Source: Ureibacillus aquaedulcis (GTDB taxonomy: Bacteria > Bacillota > Bacilli > Bacillales_A > Planococcaceae). Taken from it: a stretch of DNA of 64,000 nt. The notes under the pieces are model-generated. The model did not search any database. It saw nothing but the letters and a program-made list of their open reading frames with translations, and had not been told where the DNA came from. The stretch lies in the NCBI RefSeq assembly GCF_030418165.1, contig NZ_JAUHTQ010000002.1, positions 186,001 through 250,000 of the forward strand, given 5' to 3'. Below, one piece after another: positions 45,653 through 54,195 of the stretch. Each line of letters begins with the position of its first letter. Position 1 is the stretch's first letter. A program made the translations under genes and the position numbers.

Positions 45653-46681
45653 ATGAAAGATTTTTTTAGTAAGCTATTAACCGGTATGAGTTTAGGAATT
45701 GTTGTTTGTTTAATTCCAAATGCACTTGTCGGAGAAATATTGAAATTAATAATTCCCTATTTCCCTTTTTTCGAAACGGTATTGAATGCTTCGGTTATTG
45801 TGATGAGTTTATTGCCGGTAGTAATTGGGGTAATGGCTGGCATTCAATTTAAACTTACGCCAATCCAAATGTGTTCAGTTGGTTTAGCAGCATTTATGGG
45901 AAGTGGCGTTACAACAGTTCTGGAAGATGGTACCATCACAATGTCAGGTATCGGAACCGTTATAAATATTGGGTTAACTTCTGCCCTAGCCATTCTATTC
46001 GTCCAATTTTTGGGAACTAAATTAAAAGAATGGACACTGCTTGCTATGCCAGCGTTGACAATATTCATTCCCGGGTTAATTGGACTTGCTATACTTCCTT
46101 ATATCAAGAATAGTTCGTTATTGATCGGAAACGGAATTATGTATTTGACAGATCTTCAGCCAATCCTTATGGGAGCACTGATTGCCATGATTTTCTCGAT
46201 CCTGATTATCTCCCCAATCTCGACAATTGGCGTTGCCACGGTAATTATGCTTTCGGGAATTGGTGCAGGTGCAGCAAACCTGGGGGTATGTGCATCTGGT
46301 GTCGGAATGTGTATCGCAAGTTTGCGTTCAAATAACTTTGGTACAGCTCTTGCCCATGTAGCATCGGCAAAAATTCAAATGCGCAACTTCCTGATGAAAC
46401 CGAAAATTGCCCTACCGATGATCCTGACAGCTGCTATCTTGGGTGGTCTAGCTGGTGTATTTCAAATTGAAGGAACTCCATACAGTGCCGGCTTCGGTTT
46501 AGCAGGATTTGTCGGCCCTCTTAAATATCTGGATCTTGTTGGATGGCAATTCGAAAGTATAATCATTTCATTAACTCTATTTATAATCCTTCCTATACTA
46601 CTAAATCTAGTATTTATAAAAATATTCGAAGCAAAGTTGAAATTGGTCAAATCCGAAGACTATAAAGTTAACTATGAATAA
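45653..46681 (+). CDS. PTS EIIC-like membrane protein, stand-alone
   Basis: Membrane protein of 342 residues with about nine helices, matching the PTS_EIIC_2 type (a permease family annotated as phosphotransferase EIIC). The glycine-rich segment MLSGIGAGAANLGVCASGVG near residue 220 is characteristic. No EIIA or EIIB gene or domain is nearby, so PTS coupling is unproven; it may need partners elsewhere or be a non-PTS permease. I choose ATG 45653, with AGAGAGGA upstream. A weak cre site lies in the promoter region, and a terminator follows directly. Confidence 0.8.
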   Translation: MKDFFSKLLTGMSLGIVVCLIPNALVGEILKLIIPYFPFFETVLNASVIVMSLLPVVIGVMAGIQFKLTPIQMCSVGLAAFMGSGVTTVLEDGTITMSGIGTVINIGLTSALAILFVQFLGTKLKEWTLLAMPALTIFIPGLIGLAILPYIKNSSLLIGNGIMYLTDLQPILMGALIAMIFSILIISPISTIGVATVIMLSGIGAGAANLGVCASGVGMCIASLRSNNFGTALAHVASAKIQMRNFLMKPKIALPMILTAAILGGLAGVFQIEGTPYSAGFGLAGFVGPLKYLDLVGWQFESIIISLTLFIILPILLNLVFIKIFEAKLKLVKSEDYKVNYE

Positions 46682-46686
46682 CCAGC

Positions 46687-46715
46687 TCCCCTAATCGTTT
46701 AGATTAGGGGATTTT
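46687..46715 (+). terminator. Terminator of the EIIC-like gene
   Basis: A 10-bp perfect stem TCCCCTAATC/GATTAGGGGA with loop GTTTA and four T after. Confidence 0.9.
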
Positions 46716-46747
46716 ACATATAACGTCATGTCCTGCTAATTTTGATA

Positions 46748-47626
46748 TTATTCGCTGGAATTAAATCGTTTAACCCTTTCTACTAAAACACTTTTTCGTG
46801 AATAGCCATATCGTTTATATAATTCGTGCAGTTGTTCCTCTTGGTTCTTTTTTACTTCAGTATTAATGAGTGTATATCTAACAGCTGTAGCCGTTATTTT
46901 AAACTCCAGGTTATGTGACATTGTTTGAAAGATTCGTTCAACCGTTTTCACAGTTATAGGAGCATTTTGTTTATTGCCAAGACCTAGCCAAACATAGCCA
47001 GCCTCTTTGCTTGAGGACAACAATTCTTCCGTTTCACAGCGATATAGTTCGAGCCAATTAAAGATTGTCGCCGATAATGAAAATTTTCTTGCTTTTTTAT
47101 TTTGAACTACCGTTATTTCCTTTCCATTAAAAGAAGACCACTTCATTCCTATAATTTCCGATGGTTTCAACCCCAATTCCAACAGTAGATTCACTAGACA
47201 AAAATTCCTTAAAGCAATCCATCTATATTCGATATCCTGTGCGCTCTGATAAATTTCAAACCAATAATTCGACACCTTCCTAACTTGATGATTTGATAAA
47301 GTCTGAATTGAATGGTTCCCCATTTGTTTTTTTGGTTTTAATAAGTCCTCTGGTATGTTGCATACTATTTTTCGCTGCTCAAGAAAGGATAAAAAGTGCA
47401 GTAATGAGGATCTTTTACGGTTAATACTCGCTGCTGATGAATATTGGTCTTCTAGATAGTCATTGTAAGCACTAACTATATTACTTAAATTGTCATCAAA
47501 AGAAAATTGGTGGTTTCTCATAAAATTCAAGAATTGCTGTGTATCTATACTATACTGCTTGATTGTATGGGGCGATTTTCTTAAGTTCTCTAAATAGCCT
47601 TTATAGAATGTTGCCAATTCATCCAT
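46748..47626 (-). CDS. Tyrosine recombinase-like protein, degenerate active site
   Basis: Protein of 292 residues with the layout of a XerC/XerD-type recombinase: an N-terminal SAM-like core-binding domain (residues about 1-90, SPHTIKQYSIDTQQFLNFMR) and a C-terminal catalytic domain (about 110-290). The first catalytic Arg site reads LGLKPSEIIGMKW, with Lys where Arg is expected. The HxLRHT-like box reads TATAVRYT, lacking the His, and the final nucleophile Tyr (YKRYGYSRKS) is ambiguous. It may be an inactive paralogue. ATG 47626 follows AAGGAG. No mobile element is evident around it. Confidence 0.78.
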   Translation of the reverse strand: MDELATFYKGYLENLRKSPHTIKQYSIDTQQFLNFMRNHQFSFDDNLSNIVSAYNDYLEDQYSSAASINRKRSSLLHFLSFLEQRKIVCNIPEDLLKPKKQMGNHSIQTLSNHQVRKVSNYWFEIYQSAQDIEYRWIALRNFCLVNLLLELGLKPSEIIGMKWSSFNGKEITVVQNKKARKFSLSATIFNWLELYRCETEELLSSSKEAGYVWLGLGNKQNAPITVKTVERIFQTMSHNLEFKITATAVRYTLINTEVKKNQEEQLHELYKRYGYSRKSVLVERVKRFNSSE

Positions 47627-47903
47627 CTCATTAACACTCCTTGGTAACTATGCGTAATTAATCAGTGATTTATATTGGTTTTGGGGCGTGAGGAATGGTT
47701 ATATTTATTATAATCAAAGTGTCGGATAATATGCAATCATTTGTTGAACATAAGGGCCATTTTTAGCACGCCATCTTCCCAATTAACTTTAAATTTTTGT
47801 TATCCAAAATTGATAGTCTTTTGCTGGCCTTTTGAATTTCCAAAATTTATTGATAGCGTAAGTTATTGTATAATGTGACTAACAAAGTAAAGGGGCTGTT
47901 TTA

Positions 47904-48698
47904 ATGCAAGTACGAACTACAAGGCTTCCTGAAGAGGACGCCAAAATTATTTATCAGGAAACCGCCGGACTCGCCATTATAACGATCCATCGACCTCAAC
48001 TTAAGAATGCGTTGACCGCCAATATGTGGAATCAACTGGCTAAAATCGCTTCACAAACTCTTGAAAACCCTAAGAACAAGGTATTAATTTTACGAGGTTC
48101 CGGGGAAAATTTTACAGCTGGTTCCGATATAAAAGAATTCAATTCGATGTCATTGAAAGAAGCAGAAGAAGCCTTTGTTCATATGGAAAAGACCATCTCC
48201 ACAATTGAAAAATTACCGATTCCCGTTATTGGGGTTATAAACGGACCTGCCATGGGGGCTGGACTGGAATTGGCCCTTGCTTGTGACATACGTATAGGTT
48301 CTGAAAAAGCACGGATGGGCATTCCTGTCGGAAAGCTCGGCATTACTCTTAACAATAAATTTGCAAAACGTCTCGTTGATCTGGTTGGACCTTCCGCCAC
48401 AAAGGATTTTGTTTTCACAGGGCGAATGTATAAGGCGGAAGAAGCACATAAAGCAGGTATGCTAAATTATCTGGTATCTGAGAAAGACTTAAATAAATTT
48501 GCCTTACGGATGGGTAAGCTTGTTGCGGGCATGTCCCCTTCTTCATTACTGGCTGTGAAGCGTTCTGTTCAGGAATGTCTGGATTCTGCCCCAGTACTCT
48601 GGAAATCTTCTGCACCATTTGTGGATCATGACGATTTTCCTGAAGGTGTCCGTGCATTTGTTGAAAAACGTCAACCTCACTTCACTCGAAAGCAATAG
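47904..48698 (+). CDS. Enoyl-CoA hydratase/isomerase family protein
   Basis: Crotonase-fold enzyme, 264 residues, normal length. The oxyanion-hole regions are SGENFTAGSDIKEF and NGPAMGAGLELALACDIRIG (residues about 72-85 and 113-132). One catalytic Glu expected in the second region appears to be in the GLELALA segment; the other usual Glu position reads PVGKLGI, so the exact reaction may differ from hydration (isomerase, hydrolase or similar). ATG 47904 follows AAAGGGG. Monocistronic, with a terminator. Confidence 0.88.
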   Translation: MQVRTTRLPEEDAKIIYQETAGLAIITIHRPQLKNALTANMWNQLAKIASQTLENPKNKVLILRGSGENFTAGSDIKEFNSMSLKEAEEAFVHMEKTISTIEKLPIPVIGVINGPAMGAGLELALACDIRIGSEKARMGIPVGKLGITLNNKFAKRLVDLVGPSATKDFVFTGRMYKAEEAHKAGMLNYLVSEKDLNKFALRMGKLVAGMSPSSLLAVKRSVQECLDSAPVLWKSSAPFVDHDDFPEGVRAFVEKRQPHFTRKQ

Positions 48699-48705
48699 TA
48701 AAATA

Positions 48706-48745
48706 GGCTGCCATTAGGAGTATCCTACCTATGGCAGCCTTTCTT
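48706..48745 (+). terminator. Terminator of the enoyl-CoA hydratase gene
   Basis: A 9-bp stem GGCTGCCAT/ATGGCAGCC, extended by AGG/CCT, then TTTCTT. Confidence 0.88.
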
Positions 48746-48753
48746 AGTTTCAA

Positions 48754-49563
48754 TTATTTCTCTGCTATTCCTTTAATATAAATTTCTATCGAAGAGGGTT
48801 CAAATTCAAAATGGCGCAAGAATTGTTCAGAAATTAACTGCTGTAAACCTCCCATTTTCTCCACTACATCGTAATTTACTGGCGGACTTAGATATAACGT
48901 TAAATAGAGTATTTGCCTATAATCTTTCATAACAAAATGAATTGAGTCAATTTTTGCAACCACCTTATACTGGCCGATTAGGTATTTAATTAAATCAATA
49001 TACACATTTTTTGAAATATCAATTATTTGCTGATGAAAATCTGGTTGAACAATTGTAGTTTCACCCAGCTTCACCTTATTTTTTGAAAAGATATCAAATC
49101 CTCTATAGATAAACCTTTTGAAGAAATTCTGTTCGACCTGTTTATAAGGAATAGGCATCACATGTTTTCCTTGTGTCGTTCTGATGAACTTAGCCATTAA
49201 GATTTCTCTTGTCGACCGGATTTGCTCAATATGATGAAAATATTGAATTGGTTCAAGCTGAAGCCGTTTTGCAATCTTTTTTGTCATTTTATCCGAAGTA
49301 CCAATAATAAGGATTGACTGTACTTCGTGCTCTTTTAGGGCATCCATTACTTGCAGTTGATGCTGCTGTTCTTGGAAAATTGCACGGCGTACTGCTGTAA
49401 TGGTATTTTTTTCGAATTTAGCTGATGTTCCTGCTACTTTTTCCCCATGTATGATCAATAATCCATCATCTATAATTGCTTCTATTTGATTTTCGTATGC
49501 AAATTGAATCGCACTTGTACTTTTTCCGGTACCACTTGGTCCGCTTAGAGAATGTACAATCAT
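48754..49563 (-). CDS. P-loop nucleotide-binding protein, unknown role
   Basis: Cytoplasmic protein of 269 residues. A P-loop GPSGTGKS lies near residues 8-15 (counted from the chosen start), followed by IEAIIDDGLLIIHGEKVAG. The C-terminal 70 residues (ILYLTLYLSPPVNYDVVEKM) faintly recall the Asp23/Gls24 fold, which I cannot confirm. I choose ATG 49563, with AAGGGGTG upstream, over the longer frame to 49644. It is similar to kinase-like or dephospho-CoA kinase-like P-loop proteins only in the P-loop. Function unknown. Confidence 0.75.
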   Translation of the reverse strand: MIVHSLSGPSGTGKSTSAIQFAYENQIEAIIDDGLLIIHGEKVAGTSAKFEKNTITAVRRAIFQEQQHQLQVMDALKEHEVQSILIIGTSDKMTKKIAKRLQLEPIQYFHHIEQIRSTREILMAKFIRTTQGKHVMPIPYKQVEQNFFKRFIYRGFDIFSKNKVKLGETTIVQPDFHQQIIDISKNVYIDLIKYLIGQYKVVAKIDSIHFVMKDYRQILYLTLYLSPPVNYDVVEKMGGLQQLISEQFLRHFEFEPSSIEIYIKGIAEK

Positions 49564-49765
49564 CACATTCACCCCTTGTCGTAGAAATAGTAACATTTTA
49601 TTGTTGCTGTATTTTGTACATGTTAATGGAGGAAAAAACTTCAAATGATAAATGTTGCTCTATAAATTTTATTTATTTCATTTTTTCAGATTTAATAGCC
49701 AATTTCCATAAGCACTATGATAAAATGTGATTTATATTTTTATAGAGTAAAAGGAGTGTTCCACC

Positions 49766-50932
49766 TTGAATGTGATTGCATCAAAGAAAATGTTTTTATT
49801 CGAACCTGCTATTTTCAGTAGTTTAAAAAATTTTGCAAAGCAACAAGAAGAAAAGTTAGGGGTTAACTTGATTGATTTAAGTTTAGGTAGCCCTGATATC
49901 CCTCCACATGATATGTTGCTTCAATCAATGTCCGAATTGAGTAGGCAGCCCTCTTCTTATGGCTATACTTTGACAGGTTCAAATGAATTTTACGCCGCAG
50001 TCGCTAGATACTATTTACGCGTAAACAAGGTAAATTTGAATCCAGAAACTGAAATCGTCCAAACAATTGGATCACAGGAAGGGTTGGTCCACTTCCCCCT
50101 TGCCTTTTGTGACCCAGGTGATTATGTTTTAACAACAAACCCGGGATATGTGGCATATGCAGCAGGAATCACACTAGCAGGGGCAACACCTTTTTACATA
50201 CCATTAGATGAAAGCAATGGTTTTCTGCCAAATTTGAAGGCTATTCCGGATGACATTGCTCAAAAAGCAAAACTACTACTATTAAATATGCCTGGAAATC
50301 CAGTTCCTATGTCACCATCGATTGAGTATTTTTCGGAAGTGGTGGAATTCGCCAAGAAATATAATATTATTGTGTTGCATGATGCTGCATATTCCGAATT
50401 TTACTTTTCCGGTGAGGCACCAATCAGCTTCCTGGCAGCACCAGGCGCAAAAGAAGTTGGGCTAGAAATCAATTCTCTTTCGAAAAGCTTTAGCTTGGCA
50501 GGAGCACGAGTCGCTTACATTGCTGGAAATGCCGAGATGGTTGCCATTATCAAACAATTGAAATCCAATTTGGACTTTGGCATTTTTGATCCGATCCAAA
50601 CGACGGCTGCATTGGCACTGGATCATGCCGAAGAAATCACTGCCCCATTGCGCCGTACCTTTGCACAACGCCATGCAACGCTGATGGAGGGTCTCCAGGA
50701 ACTTGGATGGGAAGTGGCGCCGTCTAATGGTGGAATGTTTGTATGGGCAAAATACCCATATAACTTAGACAGTGTCTCCTTTGCCTATAAAGCTATCGAA
50801 CAAACAGGTGTACTGATGGTGCCAGGAACTACCTTTGGCACGGAAGGCGAAGGTTTTGTACGTTTAGCTCTTGTTCAAAAGGATGAACTTTTAAAAGAAG
50901 CAGTAAGTCGACTTAGAACGTTAACCATCTAA
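49766..50932 (+). CDS. Class I/II PLP aminotransferase
   Basis: Aminotransferase of fold type I, 388 residues. The PLP lysine is in NSLSKSFSLAGAR, the PLP-phosphate and ring contacts are in LHDAAYSEFYF, and the substrate-binding NMPGNPVPM replaces the usual N-P-N-N-P-T. The C-terminal Arg motif is GEGFVRLALV. It is near LL-diaminopimelate/alanine/aspartate-type aminotransferases of Bacillus; substrate not assignable. The start is TTG 49766 behind GGAGTG. Monocistronic. Confidence 0.88.
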   Translation: MNVIASKKMFLFEPAIFSSLKNFAKQQEEKLGVNLIDLSLGSPDIPPHDMLLQSMSELSRQPSSYGYTLTGSNEFYAAVARYYLRVNKVNLNPETEIVQTIGSQEGLVHFPLAFCDPGDYVLTTNPGYVAYAAGITLAGATPFYIPLDESNGFLPNLKAIPDDIAQKAKLLLLNMPGNPVPMSPSIEYFSEVVEFAKKYNIIVLHDAAYSEFYFSGEAPISFLAAPGAKEVGLEINSLSKSFSLAGARVAYIAGNAEMVAIIKQLKSNLDFGIFDPIQTTAALALDHAEEITAPLRRTFAQRHATLMEGLQELGWEVAPSNGGMFVWAKYPYNLDSVSFAYKAIEQTGVLMVPGTTFGTEGEGFVRLALVQKDELLKEAVSRLRTLTI

Positions 50933-51021
50933 AGATGAATAGCTCCCCTCCCCACGAACACATGGCATTTACGTGACAAGCTGATTTAACTCACGTAATG
51001 AACATATTTCCCAACAATAAA

Positions 51022-51052
51022 GGATGTCTCAATGAATTCGAGACATCCTTTT
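51022..51052. terminator. Bidirectional terminator
   Basis: A 9-bp perfect stem GGATGTCTC/GAGACATCC with a 9-base loop and A/T runs outside, between convergent genes. Confidence 0.85.
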
Positions 51053-51063
51053 GTTAGTTCATT

Positions 51064-52290
51064 CTATATATCGTACTTGTTATCAATATCACGCTCAAAG
51101 CGATTATATCGTCTTTTCACTAGACCAAACAAATGACTAACGAGTACCTTCAATAATGCATAGCCGGGTATACCAAGGATGACCCCCGCAACCCCAAATA
51201 GAGATCCGAATGTCAATAATACGAAAATAATCGTAATGGGATGGACAGAAAGAGATTTACCCATAATATTTGGTGTAATAAACTTCCCTTCAACCAATTG
51301 AACAATCGTCCAAACAATAATTAATTGGATTAACATAAATGGAGAGTCTACAATAGCAATTACAAGTGCCGGAGTTATGGCAATAACGGGTCCTAAATAA
51401 GGAACCACACTTGTTACCATTGCCAGTATTCCTAACAAGAAGGCATAGTCCAGGCCGATAATTAAAAACCCGATGGTCATCATGACACCGATGCAAATTG
51501 ATACTAAAATTTGTCCAAGTATGTAGGAACTTACTTGCTTATCCATTTCTTTCATTACTTGTCCTACTTCTGCTCTCGCCCGTGGCGGGAAAATCCTTAA
51601 AATAAATCTCGGTAACTTTTCACCTTCATAAAGCAAATAAAACAAAATGAAAGGCACTGTCACAAGGGAAAGTAAAATTCCAGTCAAAGTGGAAACAAAT
51701 CCAGTAATCCCTGATGCAACGGAAGAAGCCACATTTGTTACAGTATCCCTCATAGTTGTAACTAAATCATCTGTGACATCTGACAAAATCTTCTCATAAT
51801 CAAAATTGAATTTTGTCAGCAATTCATCAAAACTTGAATTATTTATGAAAGTAACGGTCGATTGAACGAACTGCATGAAGTAATTCGGGAATTCCTCTAC
51901 CAAGTTGGTAAACTGATCCCGTAAAAATGGATAGACAAGCAGTGATAACAATGTCAGGAGTGCTGCCACGATTACATACAGAATTAAAATTACAAGGCTA
52001 CGAGGTACCTTCCCCTTCCCACTTTTATCCGCCAAGCGTACAAATGGTCTTAACAGGTAGTAACCGATTATTGCCAATACCCCAGGCAGGATGACTACTT
52101 CAAATAAAACTTGAAGCGGGTAAAAGATAAAATCGACCTTATCGAATACAAAAATAATACAACCTGTTAATAGTAATGCAATAAGTAAAAATAAGAGATT
52201 TTTACCACCTAGAAATCGGATAAATCTTGTTTGAAAGAAAGATGATCTTTCCCTTGTTAACCGATCCTCATAACCTTTTTCTCTTTCCAA
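51064..52290 (-). CDS. AI-2E family transporter
   Basis: Membrane protein of the AI-2E (PF01594) family, 408 residues with about eight helices and a long extracytoplasmic loop (residues about 125-200). The conserved segment VVPYLGPVIAITPALVIAIV lies near residue 290, and GKFITPNIMGKSLSVHPITI near 330. Despite the family name, members also work as Na+/H+ antiporters or small-molecule exporters. The start is TTG 52290 behind GAGGTGG. Confidence 0.9.
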   Translation of the reverse strand: MEREKGYEDRLTRERSSFFQTRFIRFLGGKNLLFLLIALLLTGCIIFVFDKVDFIFYPLQVLFEVVILPGVLAIIGYYLLRPFVRLADKSGKGKVPRSLVILILYVIVAALLTLLSLLVYPFLRDQFTNLVEEFPNYFMQFVQSTVTFINNSSFDELLTKFNFDYEKILSDVTDDLVTTMRDTVTNVASSVASGITGFVSTLTGILLSLVTVPFILFYLLYEGEKLPRFILRIFPPRARAEVGQVMKEMDKQVSSYILGQILVSICIGVMMTIGFLIIGLDYAFLLGILAMVTSVVPYLGPVIAITPALVIAIVDSPFMLIQLIIVWTIVQLVEGKFITPNIMGKSLSVHPITIIFVLLTFGSLFGVAGVILGIPGYALLKVLVSHLFGLVKRRYNRFERDIDNKYDI

Positions 52291-52424
52291 AAAACCACCT
52301 CGTCAAACTTTGAATTTATAGCTAGTTATATTTTATCATGTAGAATGTTTTTTCATAAAGTGTAACAACTGCCATACGTTGGAATTTTTTATACCATTAA
52401 ATAGGGATCTATATACATAGAAGG

Positions 52425-53378
52425 TTATTCGCCCTCTAGCTGCAAAAAATCATGTAAATTCTGTTTATTTGCATCAAGATCTATCTCGATTACATCCCCG
52501 GCATGAGTGTAGGATTGATAGCTATAGCTCCCTTCAACGGGAATTGTCATTTTTTGTATTTCAACTTTTCCCCCAACAGCAAGAGAAAGCACTGTTTTAA
52601 TCTCTTCGGATGTTGCTAGGTCTGTTGTAATATATCCTTGTGCAGCACCGATTAATTTAGGCAGATTATTCAAATTTGCCGGCGATAGCAGCTCATCCTT
52701 TAAGGCATCAATTACTTTTTGCTGCCGTTGTACACGACCAAAGTCACCATCTTCGTCATGCCGGAACCGCGCATATCCAAGAAGCTCCTGCCCATTCAAT
52801 TGTTGTTGCCCCTTGGACAGCGATACATCGATATAGGCTGACATATCTTTTTCTACGTCCATGTCAATGCCATCAGGCGCCAAAATATCGATTAGTGATT
52901 CAAAACTTTTAAAATCGATAAGCGCGTAATGATGTATTGGGACATCAAACATCGAATTTAATGTATCTTTCAACAGTTGTACACCACCTAAATAGTACGC
53001 AGTATTTAATTTATAGGATTTATATCCTGGGATATCCGCATAAATGTCCCGCATAAAGGACACAAGTTTCAAATCATTTGTATCTTGATTCCACGAGAGA
53101 AGCATCATCGTATCCGACCTTGACTCCTCTTCCCCTCTACTATCTACCCCGATAATTAAGTAGTTTTTTATTATTTCTCCTGACTCATCTGCAACAAATT
53201 CCGCCTCGGGCAATTTTGTTTCCGAAGCAAGTTTTAGCCCACTTTGGTATTGGAAGTAAGTGTAAATGCAGATCCCTATAAGCAAGAGGATGAACAGAGT
53301 AAAAAACAGTCTTCCCTTTCTTAATTTGCGTTTTTTGTGCCGAGTCTGTCTTTTTTCTTCTAGTGGATGTTCTTCCAT
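52425..53378 (-). CDS. LytR-CpsA-Psr (LCP) family protein
   Basis: Membrane-anchored phosphotransferase that attaches wall teichoic acid or other glycopolymers to peptidoglycan. A basic N-terminus and one membrane helix (about residues 25-45) anchor the LCP domain (about 75-225), with LIIGVDSRGEEESRSDTMML (Arg/Asp pyrophosphate-binding), VSFMRDIYADIPGY, and LLGYARFRHDEDGDFGRVQR. All key Arg and Asp residues are present. It is 317 residues, normal for the family. ATG 53378 follows GGGAG. Confidence 0.94.
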   Translation of the reverse strand: MEEHPLEEKRQTRHKKRKLRKGRLFFTLFILLLIGICIYTYFQYQSGLKLASETKLPEAEFVADESGEIIKNYLIIGVDSRGEEESRSDTMMLLSWNQDTNDLKLVSFMRDIYADIPGYKSYKLNTAYYLGGVQLLKDTLNSMFDVPIHHYALIDFKSFESLIDILAPDGIDMDVEKDMSAYIDVSLSKGQQQLNGQELLGYARFRHDEDGDFGRVQRQQKVIDALKDELLSPANLNNLPKLIGAAQGYITTDLATSEEIKTVLSLAVGGKVEIQKMTIPVEGSYSYQSYTHAGDVIEIDLDANKQNLHDFLQLEGE

Positions 53379-53503
53379 CTTAAATCTCCCCTTTGATAAT
53401 TCAATTACCAGACGATTGGAATGATAGAAAGGTTCATTTTTCCATTATTATACTACGCATACAGACAAGAAGCTTGAAATAACCAATAAAATAATCATAA
53501 TAA

Positions 53504-53532
53504 TTTGTTTCAATACCTATATCATGATACAA
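53504..53532 (+). promoter_or_regulatory. Sigma-A promoter of msrA
   Basis: TTGTTT (53504-53509) and TACAAT (53527-53532) are 17 bp apart, about 35 bp upstream of the start codon of msrA. Confidence 0.7.
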
Positions 53533-53566
53533 TACTATTTATTTTAAGCATTGGAGGCGTAAAAAT

Positions 53567-54082
53567 ATGGAAAAAGCAACATTTGCAGGTGGATGTTTCT
53601 GGTGTATGGTAAAACCTTTCGTAGAATGGGATGGAATACATAAAGTAACTTCCGGCTATATGGGCGGAGTAATAGAAAACCCTACATATGAACAAGTAAA
53701 GAAAGGCAATACGGGGCATCTTGAAGTGGTTCAAATCGAGTTCGACCCTGCTGTTTTCTCATATGAAAAGTTATTGGAAATCTATTGGATGCAGATTGAT
53801 CCTACAGATGATGGCGGGCAATTCCATGATCGCGGAGAATCCTATAAAACGGCCATTTTCTATCATACAGAAGAACAACAACACATTGCGGAAAATTCTA
53901 AACAGCAATTGGCCGAAAGCAGCCGCTTTAAAAAACCGATTGTAACTCAAATCTTGGAAGCCAGTACATTCTATGAAGCAGAAGATTACCATCAAGACTA
54001 CTATAAAAAAGAGGAAGCTCATTACAAGGAAGACCGTGAAAAATCCGGGCGAGATGAGTTTATTAGCGCTCATTGGAAATAA
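53567..54082 (+). CDS. msrA: Peptide-methionine (S)-S-oxide reductase
   Basis: Repairs methionine-S-sulfoxide in proteins using thioredoxin. The catalytic motif GCFWC is at residues 9-13 (nucleophile Cys 10), followed by [32 protein letters not shown], and [15 protein letters not shown], all MsrA signatures. It is 171 residues, with no MsrB fusion and no signal peptide. ATG 53567 follows GGAGG. The next gene on the same strand is beyond a terminator. Confidence 0.97.
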   Translation: MEKATFAGGCFWCMVKPFVEWDGIHKVTSGYMGGVIENPTYEQVKKGNTGHLEVVQIEFDPAVFSYEKLLEIYWMQIDPTDDGGQFHDRGESYKTAIFYHTEEQQHIAENSKQQLAESSRFKKPIVTQILEASTFYEAEDYHQDYYKKEEAHYKEDREKSGRDEFISAHWK

Positions 54083-54122
54083 TCGCAGTCCAATCATTTC
54101 ATGGGCAATAAGATAATAGTAC

Positions 54123-54161
54123 AAAAGGCGACAAATCCATCGTTGGATTTTGTCGCCTTTT
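54123..54161. terminator. Bidirectional terminator between msrA and recQ
   Basis: A 17-bp stem (AAAAGGCGACAAATCCA with its complement, one mismatch) and 4-base loop, flanked by A and T runs between convergent genes. Confidence 0.92.
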
Positions 54162-54195
54162 ATAATTTGATGGCTATATGAAAAATATCGCGCTA

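Noticed and set aside
46748-47626. Recombinase-like gene as the marker of an integrated mobile element
   Set aside because: Active-site residues are missing, no flanking direct repeats or cargo genes are evident, and neighbouring genes are ordinary chromosomal genes.
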